DNA of 40,555 bases from Sphingopyxis sp. L1A2A (GCF_005502465.1 NZ_SCOT01000026.1:1-40555); one strand, 5' to 3'; counted from the first letter of the stretch, positions 26,175-35,148 are shown. Numbers and translations are program-made. The notes: generated from the letters alone by a model not told the origin.

Positions 26175-28142
26175 TCAACGCGACAGAAAGGTCGTGATGC
26201 GCCCCAGCATCGCGGTTCGCACGTCGCTGTCGGTCAGGCTGTGCGCCAGCCCGGGATATTCGACCAGTTCGACGGTCTTTCCCGACGCCGCCAGTGCCCG
26301 TTTCATCATCCGCGCCTGTTCGATATCGACATTCTGATCGAGCGTGCCGTGAAACATCAGCACCGGAACGCCAATTTTTGCCGCATTCTGCGCCGGCGAC
26401 CCCTCGCGGACATGCGGACCCGAGCCGATGAAATCGCGGGTGATCGATCCCGATCGATATTTTTCGCTTTCAAGCTTCAGTTCGGCGAGATCGGTGACCG
26501 GAGCGATCGCGACGATCGAACGGAACAGGTCGGGCGCCACGACCCCCGATTGCAGTGCCGCATAGCCGCCATAGGACCAGCCGACGATCGACAGTTTTGC
26601 CGGGTCGGCGCCTTCCTTGACCAGCCAGCGACCGGCATCAGTGACATCGCCGATTGCGGTCCGCCACGATTGAAAACCATTGTTTTGATACCATTGATCG
26701 CCATAGCCCGACGAGCCGCGATAATTGGGCTGGACCACCGCGAAACCGCGCGTCGCGAAATATTGCGACAGCCAGTCGAACCCCCATTCGTCGCGCGACG
26801 ACGGCCCGCCGTGCGGCATGACGATCGCGGGCAGACCCTTCGCATTCGTGCGCCCGGGCGGCAGCGTCAGATAGCCCGGAATCATCGTGCCGTCGGCCGC
26901 CGGGTACTGGATCGCCTTGACTGGCGACAGCATCTGGTCGGCGAGCATCGGGCGATCCTCAAGCAGCGGGCGGAGCTGTTTTGCGGCGGGCGTGTAACGA
27001 TAATAGCGGCCTGCATCGACATCCGACCCCGCCCAGACCAGCCACTGACTCTCATCCGCCGAGGCGTCGAGGAAATAGACGTCGCGCCCCCCGAGCGCCT
27101 TGGATAACGCGCCAGCCATCGCCGCGACCTTGGTGTCGGTGGTCACCATCTTGCGGCGATCGGTGGCGTAAGTGGCGCCGACCACCCGGCGCTCGCGCCC
27201 GACGCGGACCAGCCCATCGACATCAACCTCGGGATGCCGAAACAGGATATCGCCGCGTCCGCTGCCGTCGAGCCGGACCGCGCTGACCGCCAGGCGGCCG
27301 TCCACCTTGGCAAAGCCGATGGCGCGGTCGGTGGCGGCGTCGACGGTCACGGGGTCGAACCCCTCGTTGGTCAGGACATTGACGGCAGAGAGGGTTTGCC
27401 AGTCACCGCCCTGGCCTGGCTTGAAAAAATAGCGGATCACGCCGCTGACATAGCCAGTTTGCCCCTTTTGGCCCTGCGTCCCCATGATCCGGACCTTGCC
27501 CTTGCCGTCGGTGATATATTCGACGGCGTCGCGGCGCGGTTTTTCGACGACCTTGATCGCGCCGCTGGTGGCGTCCATCAGATCGACCCCCATGCCCTCA
27601 TCATCCTTGACGATCAGCGACGCCGACTCGCGGTTGGCCTCGCGAACATGACTGCGCATCACCAGCACGCTACCGGCGGGGCCGGGCTGCCAGTCGATCA
27701 CGCTGCCGCCGCGCAGATCAAGCCCGAGCGCATTGGCGCCGCGCCGCGTGCTGAGCGTCCGAACGTCGCCGCCCGCGGAATCGACGCTGACCAACGTCGT
27801 GAAGCCATAGATTTCCTCGCCATATTTCTGACGGCCGCCAACCTGGCAGATAATCCGTGCGTCGGTCGCCCAGCGGCACCAGGACAATATTTCGGGGTCG
27901 CCGCTGGCGCGCAATATGCGGCGCGGCGTCGCGCCATCGGCGATCTCGACGACATAAAGATCGTTCGCCTGCCCCTTGCTCGGGGCGACGAACGCCAATT
28001 TGGCGCCATCCGGCGACAGGCTGACCTGGGTGACGCCGGCCAGCGTGCCAAAGCGCCGCGCCACCTCGTCCTCTTGCGCCCCGACCGGTGCCGAACCCAT
28101 GGCCAGTCCAAACCCCAGCAATCCCAGCCAGCGACCCCGCAT
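26175..28142 (-). CDS. Exported S9-family prolyl oligopeptidase-like peptidase
   Basis: A 655-residue serine peptidase of family S9 (dipeptidyl/acylaminoacyl peptidase type). A signal peptide (MRGRWLGLLGFGLAMG, cleavage after GAQ near residue 23) sends it to the periplasm. A beta-propeller region (about 30-380) precedes the alpha/beta hydrolase domain, with catalytic Ser523 in GWSYGGYAA, Asp602 in TLDQNVD and His634 in GLAHSL. ATG 28142 has GGGGGA 7 bases upstream, and a longer frame from 28205 lacks a leader. It is divergent from the M28 peptidase. Both are exported and may share peptide scavenging. Confidence 0.9.
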   Translation of the reverse strand: MRGRWLGLLGFGLAMGSAPVGAQEDEVARRFGTLAGVTQVSLSPDGAKLAFVAPSKGQANDLYVVEIADGATPRRILRASGDPEILSWCRWATDARIICQVGGRQKYGEEIYGFTTLVSVDSAGGDVRTLSTRRGANALGLDLRGGSVIDWQPGPAGSVLVMRSHVREANRESASLIVKDDEGMGVDLMDATSGAIKVVEKPRRDAVEYITDGKGKVRIMGTQGQKGQTGYVSGVIRYFFKPGQGGDWQTLSAVNVLTNEGFDPVTVDAATDRAIGFAKVDGRLAVSAVRLDGSGRGDILFRHPEVDVDGLVRVGRERRVVGATYATDRRKMVTTDTKVAAMAGALSKALGGRDVYFLDASADESQWLVWAGSDVDAGRYYRYTPAAKQLRPLLEDRPMLADQMLSPVKAIQYPAADGTMIPGYLTLPPGRTNAKGLPAIVMPHGGPSSRDEWGFDWLSQYFATRGFAVVQPNYRGSSGYGDQWYQNNGFQSWRTAIGDVTDAGRWLVKEGADPAKLSIVGWSYGGYAALQSGVVAPDLFRSIVAIAPVTDLAELKLESEKYRSGSITRDFIGSGPHVREGSPAQNAAKIGVPVLMFHGTLDQNVDIEQARMMKRALAASGKTVELVEYPGLAHSLTDSDVRTAMLGRITTFLSR

Positions 28143-28298
28143 CCGATATCCCCCTGTTTTATCGTCCCGTTTTCCTCTGCTAGAGCGCCGATGAGCGATT
28201 TCCAAGGACGAAAGGTTGCAGCGCGGCAGCGATGCTTGCGCCCGTCGCGTCCGGCTGGCACAACCCCGCGATCAAACGCCAAAGCCCAAGGATATGCC

Positions 28299-29981
28299 AT
28301 GCTTCGTTTCCCCCGAACGACCGCCGCGCTCGCGCTTCTTTTGACCGTTGCCGCGTGCAATGCGTCCGACAAGGACGCGGCGCCCGCCCCCGCCATCCCC
28401 GATGTCGAGGTTCCCGAATTGTCGCTCGCAACGTTGCAGGAAGTGACGAAGGAGCTGTCGCTCGACGCCTATGAAGGCCGCGCGCCGGGCACCCCCGGCG
28501 AGGAAAAGACCGTCGCTTATCTGATCAAGAAATATCAGGAAGCGGGGCTGAAGCCCGGCAACAACGGCAGCTGGACGCAGGATGTGCCGCTGGTCGAAAT
28601 CACCGCGAACAATGCGACGCCGTTGACCTTCACCGGCGGCAAGGCGCCGGTCACCGCGCAATATGCCAAGGATTATGTGGCGTTCAGCTATCGCGTGCAG
28701 CCGACGACCGCGGTCAAGGACAGCGACGTCGTCTTTGCTGGATATGGCATCGTCGCCCCCGAAAAGGGGTGGAATGATTACGCCGGGCTCGATGTGAAGG
28801 GCAAAACCGTCGTCGTTCTGGTCAACGACCCCGATTGGCAGACCAAGGAAGCCAAGGGCGAGTTCAACGGCCGCGCGATGACCTATTACGGCCGCTGGTC
28901 GTATAAATATGAAGAAGCGGCGCGGCAGGGCGCCGCCGCGGTGCTGATCGTCCACGACACCGAACCCGCCGCCTATGGCTGGAACGTCGTCGAATCGAGC
29001 AACACCGGCACGCAATATCTGGCCGAAAGCAAGGACGGCGGCGCCAGCCAGACCGTGGCCAACGGCTGGATCCAGCTGGCGAAAGCGAAGGAGCTGTTCG
29101 CCAGCGCCGGACAGGATTTCGACCAGCTGCGCGCCGGCGCGGGCAAAAAGGGCTTCAAGCCCGTCGCGCTGGCCGGGGTGAAGGCGTCGTTCAGCTTTGA
29201 CAATGACATTGCCAAGAAAATGTCGCGCAACGTCATCGGCGTGCTGCCGGGGGCCAAGCGCCCCGACGAATATGTCCTCTACACCGGCCATTGGGACCAT
29301 CTCGGCCGCTGCACACCCGTCGATGGCGACGACATCTGCAACGGCGCGGTCGACAATGCGACCGGCATCGCGGGTCTGGTGACGCTGGCGCAGGCGTTCA
29401 ACAAGGCAGGCGCGCCCGACCGCAGCATCGTGTTCCTGGCGGTGACCGCCGAGGAATCGGGGCTCCTCGGATCGAAATATTATGCCGAAAACCCGGTGTT
29501 CCCGCTGTCGCAGACCGTCGGCGGGGTGAATATGGACGCGCTCAACTCGGTCGGCCCGGCGAAGGACATCGTGGTCGTCGGCGGCGGCAAGTCCGAACTC
29601 GACGCCTATGTCGAAAAGCTCGCGAAGATGGAAAGCCGCACGGTCAAGGCCGAACCGACCCCCGAAAAGGGCTTTTACTATCGTTCGGATCACTTCAGCT
29701 TTGCCAAGCTGGGCGTCCCGATGTTCAACTTCGGCAGCGGCGACGAGCTGGTCGAGGGCGGGATCGAAGCGGGCCAGAAAGCGTCCGAAGATTACGAAAA
29801 GAACCGCTATCACGCGCCGGGCGACGAATATGAGGCGATCACCAACTGGGGCGGCATGATGGCCGACCTGCGCCTCTATTACGCCGCGGGCCGGATGCTC
29901 GCAATGACCGAGGCATGGCCGAACTGGGTCGAAGGCGACGAATTCCGCGCCGCCCGCGACAAATCGCGCGCCGGGAAATAG
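28299..29981 (+). CDS. M28-family metallopeptidase, lipoprotein
   Basis: A 560-residue zinc aminopeptidase-type lipoprotein. A signal sequence ends in the lipobox LTVAAC, with Cys20 as lipidation site. A protease-associated (PA) domain spans about 150-250 (GYGIVAPEKGWNDYAG, AAAVLIVHD). The M28 core has His331 in GHWDHLG, Asp352 in GAVDNATG, the Glu pair at 385-386 in TAEESGLLGS and Asp in NMDALN, matching a two-zinc site. AAGG lies 7 bases before ATG 28299; the longer open frame to 27234 is a shadow of the S9 gene. It is divergent from the S9 peptidase. Confidence 0.92.
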   Translation: MLRFPRTTAALALLLTVAACNASDKDAAPAPAIPDVEVPELSLATLQEVTKELSLDAYEGRAPGTPGEEKTVAYLIKKYQEAGLKPGNNGSWTQDVPLVEITANNATPLTFTGGKAPVTAQYAKDYVAFSYRVQPTTAVKDSDVVFAGYGIVAPEKGWNDYAGLDVKGKTVVVLVNDPDWQTKEAKGEFNGRAMTYYGRWSYKYEEAARQGAAAVLIVHDTEPAAYGWNVVESSNTGTQYLAESKDGGASQTVANGWIQLAKAKELFASAGQDFDQLRAGAGKKGFKPVALAGVKASFSFDNDIAKKMSRNVIGVLPGAKRPDEYVLYTGHWDHLGRCTPVDGDDICNGAVDNATGIAGLVTLAQAFNKAGAPDRSIVFLAVTAEESGLLGSKYYAENPVFPLSQTVGGVNMDALNSVGPAKDIVVVGGGKSELDAYVEKLAKMESRTVKAEPTPEKGFYYRSDHFSFAKLGVPMFNFGSGDELVEGGIEAGQKASEDYEKNRYHAPGDEYEAITNWGGMMADLRLYYAAGRMLAMTEAWPNWVEGDEFRAARDKSRAGK

Positions 29982-29985
29982 GGTT

Positions 29986-30091
29986 TCGTCATTGCGAGCG
30001 GAGCGGGCCGAAGGCGGCCGTAGACCTACCAATCCAGAGCGGTTTACGCACACTCTGGATTGCCGCGTCGCTTCGCTCCTCGCAATGACGA
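29986..30091. repeat. REP-like palindrome, second CGTCATTGCGAG copy
   Basis: This copy opens TCGTCATTGCGAGCGGAGC and closes GCTCCTCGCAATGACGA, with inner CAATCCAGAG/CTCTGGATTG. It is related to 5257-5340 but inverted: its right arm matches the left arm of the other copy. An extra GC-rich insert (GGCCGAAGGCGGCC) lies in the left half. It separates the M28 gene from aguA. Confidence 0.82.
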
Positions 30092-30118
30092 AGCTAGGTA
30101 CTAAGGACCGACAACCGC

Positions 30119-31102
30119 ATGACGCTGAAAATGCCCGCCGAATGGGCACCGCACGACGCGGTGTGGATCGGCTTTCCGCACCTTGCCGACGAATGGTCGG
30201 GCCAGATCGACGCGGCGCGGCGCGATGTCGCTGCCTTTGCCAATGCCGTCCATGACGGCGGGCGCGGCGAGCAGGTGCGGCTGGTCGTCAACGATGACCG
30301 GCAGGCGCAGATTGCCGCGGCGCTTGTCGATCCGGGCGTGTCGATTGTGATCCAGCCGCTGGGCGACATCTGGCTGCGCGATACCGGACCGATCGTCGCG
30401 GGCATCGGCGCGGCGCGGCGCGCGCGCAATTTTGAATTCAACTGGTGGGGCGAGAAATTCGTCATGCCCGGCGATCAGGAAGTCGGCGCTGCGCTGGCCG
30501 CGTCGAGCGGCCTGCCGGTCGACGACCAGGACTGGGTGCTCGAGGGCGGCGGGATCGACGTCGACGGCACCGGGCTGTGCGTCACGACCGAAGAATGTCT
30601 GCTCAATCCGAACCGCAACCCCTTGCTGACACGCGACGATATCGCGGTGCGGCTCCACCGGTCGCTCGGCATCGATCGGCTGCTGTGGCTGGGCAAGGGG
30701 CTGGTCGGCGATCATACCGACGGCCATGTCGACAATCTGGCGCGCTTTGTCGGCGCGGGGCGGCTCGCGCTCCCCGTCGCCGCGAGTGACGACGACCCCA
30801 ATATGCATATCTATGCCGACGCCCGCGCACGCACCGCGGCGTTCGGCGGGATCGAGATCGTCGACCTGCCCTCGCCCGGACGGATCGAAGTGGACGGCGA
30901 AGTCGCGGCGGCGAGTTATATGAACTTCTACATCGGCAACAGCGTCGTCGTCGTCCCGACCTATGGCGTTGCCAACGATCAGGCCGCGGTCGATGCGCTG
31001 GCGGCGCTGTTTCCGGGTCGCCGCGCCGTTGGCGTTCCGGCGCTCGGCATCATCGCCGGTGGCGGCAGCTTCCATTGCTCGAGCCAGCAGCTTCCGGCAT
31101 AG
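30119..31102 (+). CDS. aguA: Agmatine deiminase
   Basis: A 327-residue peptidyl-arginine-deiminase-fold enzyme converting agmatine to N-carbamoylputrescine and ammonia. The start MTLKMPAEWAPHDAVWIGFP is typical. GDIWLRDTGPIV, EGGGIDVDG and GDHTDGHVDN carry substrate and catalytic Asp/His residues. The nucleophile is Cys320 in GGGSFHCSSQQ. aguB starts 7 bases after the stop, so the two genes make a complete agmatine-to-putrescine route. An arginine decarboxylase is not in the window. Confidence 0.94.
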   Translation: MTLKMPAEWAPHDAVWIGFPHLADEWSGQIDAARRDVAAFANAVHDGGRGEQVRLVVNDDRQAQIAAALVDPGVSIVIQPLGDIWLRDTGPIVAGIGAARRARNFEFNWWGEKFVMPGDQEVGAALAASSGLPVDDQDWVLEGGGIDVDGTGLCVTTEECLLNPNRNPLLTRDDIAVRLHRSLGIDRLLWLGKGLVGDHTDGHVDNLARFVGAGRLALPVAASDDDPNMHIYADARARTAAFGGIEIVDLPSPGRIEVDGEVAAASYMNFYIGNSVVVVPTYGVANDQAAVDALAALFPGRRAVGVPALGIIAGGGSFHCSSQQLPA

Positions 31103-31109
31103 CGGCGCC

Positions 31110-31961
31110 ATGACCCGCACCCTCACCGTCGCTGCTTTGCAGCTCGCCCTGCCCGGCCCCGTCCAGCCCAATATCGACGCCGTGTCGGCGCTCGTCGCGG
31201 ACGCCGCGGCGAAGGGCGCGCAAGTCATCCTGCCCCCCGAATTGTTTGAAGGGCCGTATTTCTGCCAGGTCGAAGATGAGGCGTTGTTCGCCAGCGCCCG
31301 ACCGACCGCGGACCATCCCAGCGTCATCGCCATGCAGGCGCTCGCCGCAAAGCTGAAGATCGCGATCCCGACCAGCTTTTTCGAGCGCGACGGGCCACAT
31401 TATTACAATACGCTCGCGATGATCGGCCCCGATGGCGCGATCATGGGCACCTATCGCAAGAGCCACATCCCCGACGGGCCGGGCTATGAAGAGAAATATT
31501 ATTTCCGCCCCGGCAACAGCGGCTTCAAGGTCTGGGACATATTCGGCGCACGGATCGGCGTCGGCGTATGCTGGGACCAATGGTATCCCGAATGCGCGCG
31601 CGCGATGGCGCTGATGGGCGCCGAGCTCCTCTTCTATCCCACCGCGATCGGCAGCGAACCCTATGACGCCGACCTCGACACCAGCCGGATGTGGCGCCGC
31701 GCGATGCAGGGCCATGCGGTGTCGAACTGTATGCCAGTGATCGCCGCCAACCGCATCGGCACCGAGGGCGACGCCCATTTCTATGGCCACAGCTTCATCA
31801 GCGACGAATGGGGCGATTTGACGCAGGAATATGGCGCGGCCGAAACCGGCGTGCTGATCGAGACGATCGACCTCGACCGCGCGGCAAAGCACCGCGCCGG
31901 CATGGGATTTTTCCGCGATCGCCGACCGCAGCTTTACGGGCGGCTGGTCGAGGACATCTGA
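31110..31961 (+). CDS. aguB: N-carbamoylputrescine amidase
   Basis: A 283-residue nitrilase-superfamily amidase that hydrolyses N-carbamoylputrescine to putrescine, carbon dioxide and ammonia. The Glu-Lys-Cys triad is visible: Glu44 (LPPELFEG), Lys117 (YRKSHIPDG) and Cys154 (GVCWDQWYPE). I chose ATG 31110 because it begins the conserved TVAALQLA strand and lies just after aguA. It forms an operon with aguA. Confidence 0.95.
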   Translation: MTRTLTVAALQLALPGPVQPNIDAVSALVADAAAKGAQVILPPELFEGPYFCQVEDEALFASARPTADHPSVIAMQALAAKLKIAIPTSFFERDGPHYYNTLAMIGPDGAIMGTYRKSHIPDGPGYEEKYYFRPGNSGFKVWDIFGARIGVGVCWDQWYPECARAMALMGAELLFYPTAIGSEPYDADLDTSRMWRRAMQGHAVSNCMPVIAANRIGTEGDAHFYGHSFISDEWGDLTQEYGAAETGVLIETIDLDRAAKHRAGMGFFRDRRPQLYGRLVEDI

Positions 31962-31970
31962 CGCGCCGAT

Positions 31971-32594
31971 TCAACCCTGGAAACGGCGGATGCTTTCCAG
32001 GTCGGCGCGATCGAGCGGCTGGGTCAACCACAGGCCACCGCGTCCGGCCCGCGACCAGCGCACAATCGCGCGGCGCTTGACCCCGCCCGCCAGGATCAGA
32101 TCAAGCTCCTTGCCAACCTCGAAATGGCCGTCGTGGAGGAAACCCGCGCCGTGCTGCGACAAATCGACCAGTTCGATGTTGCCCGTACCCTCGGCGGTCA
32201 CCGCTTGCGCCCGGCTGTGCACCGGCAGTCGCGGCTGGCGATAGCCGGTCGCGCGCTGTTCGGCGGCCAATTGCTTGAGCACGTCGGCGACATCGACCGC
32301 GGTGTCGAAGGCAACGCCGCAGCGTCCCTCGTTCGACCAGACGACATTTCCGACCAGCGTCACCGTATCCGACAACGCGATTTCCAGCCGTTCGCCGACG
32401 CTGATCGGCACGTCCGCGGCGAGCATCATGCCGCGGTCGGACATATTGCGGACGCGCCACAGGCCGGCGTCCCCGTTGCGCATGACCTTTGCGATACGCC
32501 AAACCGTGCGGTACCGATCGGCGCCGCGGCGATCGGTATCGGGACCGGCAATATCTTGCTCCTCGGCGGAATTGGAGAAGCGATGCTGATTCAT
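31971..32594 (-). CDS. Tandem PilZ-domain protein
   Basis: A 207-residue cytosolic protein with two PilZ-like domains. The first (about 25-110) has the Arg-rich RRGADRYRTVWR start, NMSDRGMML and GRCGVAFD. The second (about 125-205) has RLPVHSRAQ, LVDLSQHGAGF and RGGLWLTQPLD. PilZ domains bind cyclic di-GMP through an RxxxR plus D/NxSxxG pattern. The first domain has RYRTVWR and NMSDRG; the second has DLSQHG but a weaker Arg motif, so it may not bind. I chose ATG 32594 because AGGTGG lies upstream. It converges with aguB. Confidence 0.82.
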   Translation of the reverse strand: MNQHRFSNSAEEQDIAGPDTDRRGADRYRTVWRIAKVMRNGDAGLWRVRNMSDRGMMLAADVPISVGERLEIALSDTVTLVGNVVWSNEGRCGVAFDTAVDVADVLKQLAAEQRATGYRQPRLPVHSRAQAVTAEGTGNIELVDLSQHGAGFLHDGHFEVGKELDLILAGGVKRRAIVRWSRAGRGGLWLTQPLDRADLESIRRFQG

Positions 32595-33110
32595 GTTGTC
32601 CACCTTATCGGAGCAGCGTCGGGGAAAACGGCAATTCGCGGTCAATACCGCGAGACACATCCATGATTGCCAATGTCCATATCGAAAATGTCATTATTAT
32701 TCAATGATATTACTGGTCATAGTTAATTCTCTTTAAACGAAACAAATCGGACTGCGGTTAAACCTGATCGCTAACCGTGAATAAACTTTGTATTTTGCAT
32801 AATTTAACGGTGCCGCGACGGCGACATTAAGAGCCAATCTGGAAGCATTTTGCTGCAATTCGCGCACCCCGCGGCGGCGGTGATCGCGGACGCGGGCGCC
32901 CGATTTGCCCTGCCTTGCTAATTCTGGGGCGAGGCTGACGAGGTCGTCCCGGCGCCCCCGTACCGTTAATATTCAGCATCAATCTCAACGGTTTGAACCA
33001 GTTCGCCATGGGCGGTCACGCGCCGCATCCGTCCTGCCTCGATCCATACCGCGTTTCGCAGATGCCCGATGAAACTGGCGGATTCGATTTGAGCGCCTTA
33101 AGGCGCGGTC
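32595..33110. other. 516-base intergenic region upstream of nasT
   Basis: I find no gene here. The stretch from about 32660 to 32815 is markedly AT-rich for this genome (runs such as CATTATTATTCAATGATATT and AAACTTTGTATTTTGCATAA), which fits a promoter or regulatory zone serving the divergent PilZ and nasT genes. I looked for a sigma-54 GG-N10-GC pair, as might be expected for nitrogen control, and found none with correct spacing. A palindrome sits at its right end. Confidence 0.6.
33093..33106 (+). promoter_or_regulatory. Palindrome over the nasT ribosome site
   Basis: GCGCCTTAAGGCGC is a perfect 14-bp palindrome ending 4 bases before the nasT ATG. It includes the AAGG that should act as ribosome site. 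As RNA it would form a 5-bp stem with a UUAA loop that hides part of that site; as DNA it could be an operator. Which applies cannot be told from the sequence. Confidence 0.45.
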
Positions 33111-33692
33111 ATGAGGATCGCGATCATCGACACCAGCACGACGCGCGCCGCCATCATTTCGGATGGGCTGCGCGAGGCCGGACTCGACGATCTGGTGCTG
33201 ATCGACACGGCGGGACCGCTGGCGGCCCAGATCGAGGCGGCGCAGCCCGAAGTCGTGCTGATCAACCTCGAAAATCCCAGCCGCGACCTGCTCGAGGATT
33301 TCTTTGCCATGTCGCGCGCGCTGGCGCGGCCGATCGCGATGTTCGTCGACCAGAGCGATACCGAAGCGACCGGCGCGGCGATCGACGCGGGGGTGTCGGC
33401 CTATGTCGTCGACGGACTGTCGAAACAGCGGATCAAGCCGGTCATCGACCTCGCGGTGCGGCGGTTCCAGGCCTTTTCGCGGCTGCAACGCGAACTTGAT
33501 GAGGCGAAAAATGCCCTGGCCGAGCGCGCGATCGTCGACCGCGCCAAGGCGATATTGATGAAACGACGCGCGATCGACGAACCCGCCGCTTATGCGCTGC
33601 TGCGCGGTCAGGCGATGCGAACCAACCGCCGCATTTCGGAAATAGCCGAGGCGATCGTGACCAGCGACGCGCTGCTGGGAGACATGGAATGA
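33111..33692 (+). CDS. nasT: NasT, ANTAR-domain antiterminator
   Basis: A 193-residue response-regulator-like protein with an N-terminal receiver domain (MRIAIIDTSTTRAAI, VVLINLENPS) and a C-terminal ANTAR RNA-binding domain at about 130-187 (LAERAIVDRAKAILMKRR, ISEIAEAIVTS). NasT binds paired hexaloop hairpins in leader RNA and lets transcription pass a terminator; NasS holds it inactive until nitrate or nitrite binds. Asp55-type phosphorylation residues are replaced (NLENPS), as is usual in NasT. The stop overlaps nasS by 4 bases (ATGA). Confidence 0.92.
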   Translation: MRIAIIDTSTTRAAIISDGLREAGLDDLVLIDTAGPLAAQIEAAQPEVVLINLENPSRDLLEDFFAMSRALARPIAMFVDQSDTEATGAAIDAGVSAYVVDGLSKQRIKPVIDLAVRRFQAFSRLQRELDEAKNALAERAIVDRAKAILMKRRAIDEPAAYALLRGQAMRTNRRISEIAEAIVTSDALLGDME

Positions 33693-34900
33693 GCGCCGAG
33701 ACGTTCCGCATCGGCTTTCTGCCGCTGGTCGATGCCGCGCTGCCGATTCTGGCGCATGAGCTGGGCTTTGCGGCGCGCGAGGGTGTCAGCATCGAACTGG
33801 TGCGTGACATGACCTGGGCGACGGTGCGCGACCGCCTGCTCTATGGCCACACCGACGCCGCGCACATGATCGCGCCGCTGGCGATCGCCACCGCGCTCGG
33901 CCGCGACCGGCCCGCAGTGGCGATGGCGGTGCCGTTCGTGCTGGGGCTCAACGGCAATGCCGTGACCTTTTCGACCCAGCTCGCCAAGGACGTCGGGCTG
34001 GGCGACACGCTGGGCGATCCGGCCGCGATCGGCGCGGCGCTGCAGCGCGTCGCGGCGGCGCGGAAAATTGCGGGGAAGCCGCTGCGCTTCGGTGTCGTGC
34101 ATCGCTACTCCAGCCATAATTATATGCTGCGGTACTGGCTCGCCGGGGTAGGCATCCGTCCTGATCTCCATATCGACATCGTGGTCACCAGCCCGCCCTT
34201 TGCCGCGGACGCGCTGGCGGCGGGCGAGGTCGATGGCATCTGCGTCGGCGAACCGTGGAATTCAATCGCGGTCGAGCGCGGGGTCGGCCATATCGCGCTC
34301 GCCACCGCACAGATCTGGCGCCGCGGCGTCGAAAAGGTGCTCGCGCTGCGCGAGGCGGTGGTCGACGAACGGCGCGATGCGGTCGAGGCGCTGCTGCGCG
34401 CGCTCCACGCCGCCGCCGCGCATTTCGTCGAGCCGGGCACGGCCGAGGACAGCGCCGAAATTCTGGCGCGCCCCGAATATCTGAACGCTTCGCGCGATGC
34501 AGTGCTGCGCGCGATCACCGATCGCATCCGGCTGACCCCCGGCGGCGAGCCGATCCATTATCCCGATTTCATGTTCCAGCACCGCGAAGCCGCCAACTTC
34601 CCCTGGCGCAGTCAGGCCGCGTGGCTCTATTCGCAGATGCTGCGCTGGGACGCCGCATCTTACGCGGCCGCCGACGCCGCCACCGCGACCGCGGTGTTCC
34701 GCCCCGACATCTATCGCGCCGCGCTGGCGGGCTCGGGGGCGCCGCTGCCGGGGGCGAGTTCAAAGCTGGAAGGCGGCATCGACACGCCGCTCGGCGCCGG
34801 GTCGGTGCAGGGGCGACTGCTGCTGGGCAGCGACCGGTTTTTCGACGGTCGCGCCTTCGATCCCGACGATATTCAGGGCTATCTTGCTGATCTTCCCTGA
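33689..34900 (+). CDS. nasS: NasS, nitrate/nitrite sensor
   Basis: A 403-residue protein of the NrtA/NasS periplasmic-binding fold without a signal peptide, so cytosolic. Blocks include FRIGFLPLVDAALPILA, HMIAPLAIATALG, GVVHRYSSHNYMLRYWL and VDGICVGEPWNS, typical of the nitrate-binding family. The lack of a signal sequence and the coupling to nasT identify it as the sensor rather than an ABC-transporter binding protein. It should bind NasT in the absence of nitrate. The leader of the nas operon follows its stop. Confidence 0.9.
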   Translation: MSAETFRIGFLPLVDAALPILAHELGFAAREGVSIELVRDMTWATVRDRLLYGHTDAAHMIAPLAIATALGRDRPAVAMAVPFVLGLNGNAVTFSTQLAKDVGLGDTLGDPAAIGAALQRVAAARKIAGKPLRFGVVHRYSSHNYMLRYWLAGVGIRPDLHIDIVVTSPPFAADALAAGEVDGICVGEPWNSIAVERGVGHIALATAQIWRRGVEKVLALREAVVDERRDAVEALLRALHAAAAHFVEPGTAEDSAEILARPEYLNASRDAVLRAITDRIRLTPGGEPIHYPDFMFQHREAANFPWRSQAAWLYSQMLRWDAASYAAADAATATAVFRPDIYRAALAGSGAPLPGASSKLEGGIDTPLGAGSVQGRLLLGSDRFFDGRAFDPDDIQGYLADLP

Positions 34901-34904
34901 ATTT

Positions 34905-35148
34905 CAATTTATGCTGCACCTGCGAAATAACCGCTTGCGGGAAGCCCGCGAATCAGGCAGTTTAAACGCACTCGGCAAGGCTGCCGGGGCAGGATAAAGC
35001 GGCTACGGCTCCAACGACGGGGCCGGTCCGCGCGGCAGGCGGGAAGCCTTTTCCCGTAATCCAACAGGCAATGAAGCCGTCAGGATGCGCCCGCGTGGCC
35101 GCCGTCCTGGCGGCTTTTTTATTGCCCGTCACACGAAGGGGACGGACG
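34905..35148 (+). promoter_or_regulatory. Leader RNA with ANTAR-type hexaloop hairpins
   Basis: Between nasS and the transporter gene the RNA can form several hairpins. Three have 6-base loops with A at position 1 and G at position 4, the ANTAR signature: loop AAGGCT at 34977-34982 (6-bp stem CTCGGC/GCCGGG), loop AACGAC at 35013-35018 (7-bp stem CGGCTCC/GGGGCCG) and loop AATGAA at 35070-35075 (short GGC/GCC stem). The last stem shares bases with the 5' arm of an extended form of the terminator (35074-35116), so the two are mutually exclusive. Another hairpin lies at 35040-35056. Which two hairpins act as the pair is not certain. Confidence 0.72.
35097..35120 (+). terminator. Attenuator terminator before the nitrate transporter
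   Basis: GCCGCC (35098-35103) and GGCGGC (35109-35114) form a perfect stem around GTCCT and are followed directly by six T. It lies 28 bases before the transporter ATG, where it would stop transcription unless NasT acts on the leader. A longer alternative stem (AAGCCGTCAGGA with TCCTGGCGGCTT, 12 pairs including one G-U) can use the same T-run. Confidence 0.88.

Noticed and set aside
27234..28298. A 5' extension of the M28 peptidase by 355 codons
   Set aside because: It overlaps the S9 peptidase antisense and lacks homology. The ATG at 28299 starts a lipoprotein signal and has a good ribosome site.
32821..32900. Possible sigma-54 promoter before nasT
   Set aside because: GG and GC elements near 32840 are spaced by 9 or 12 bases, not the required 10.
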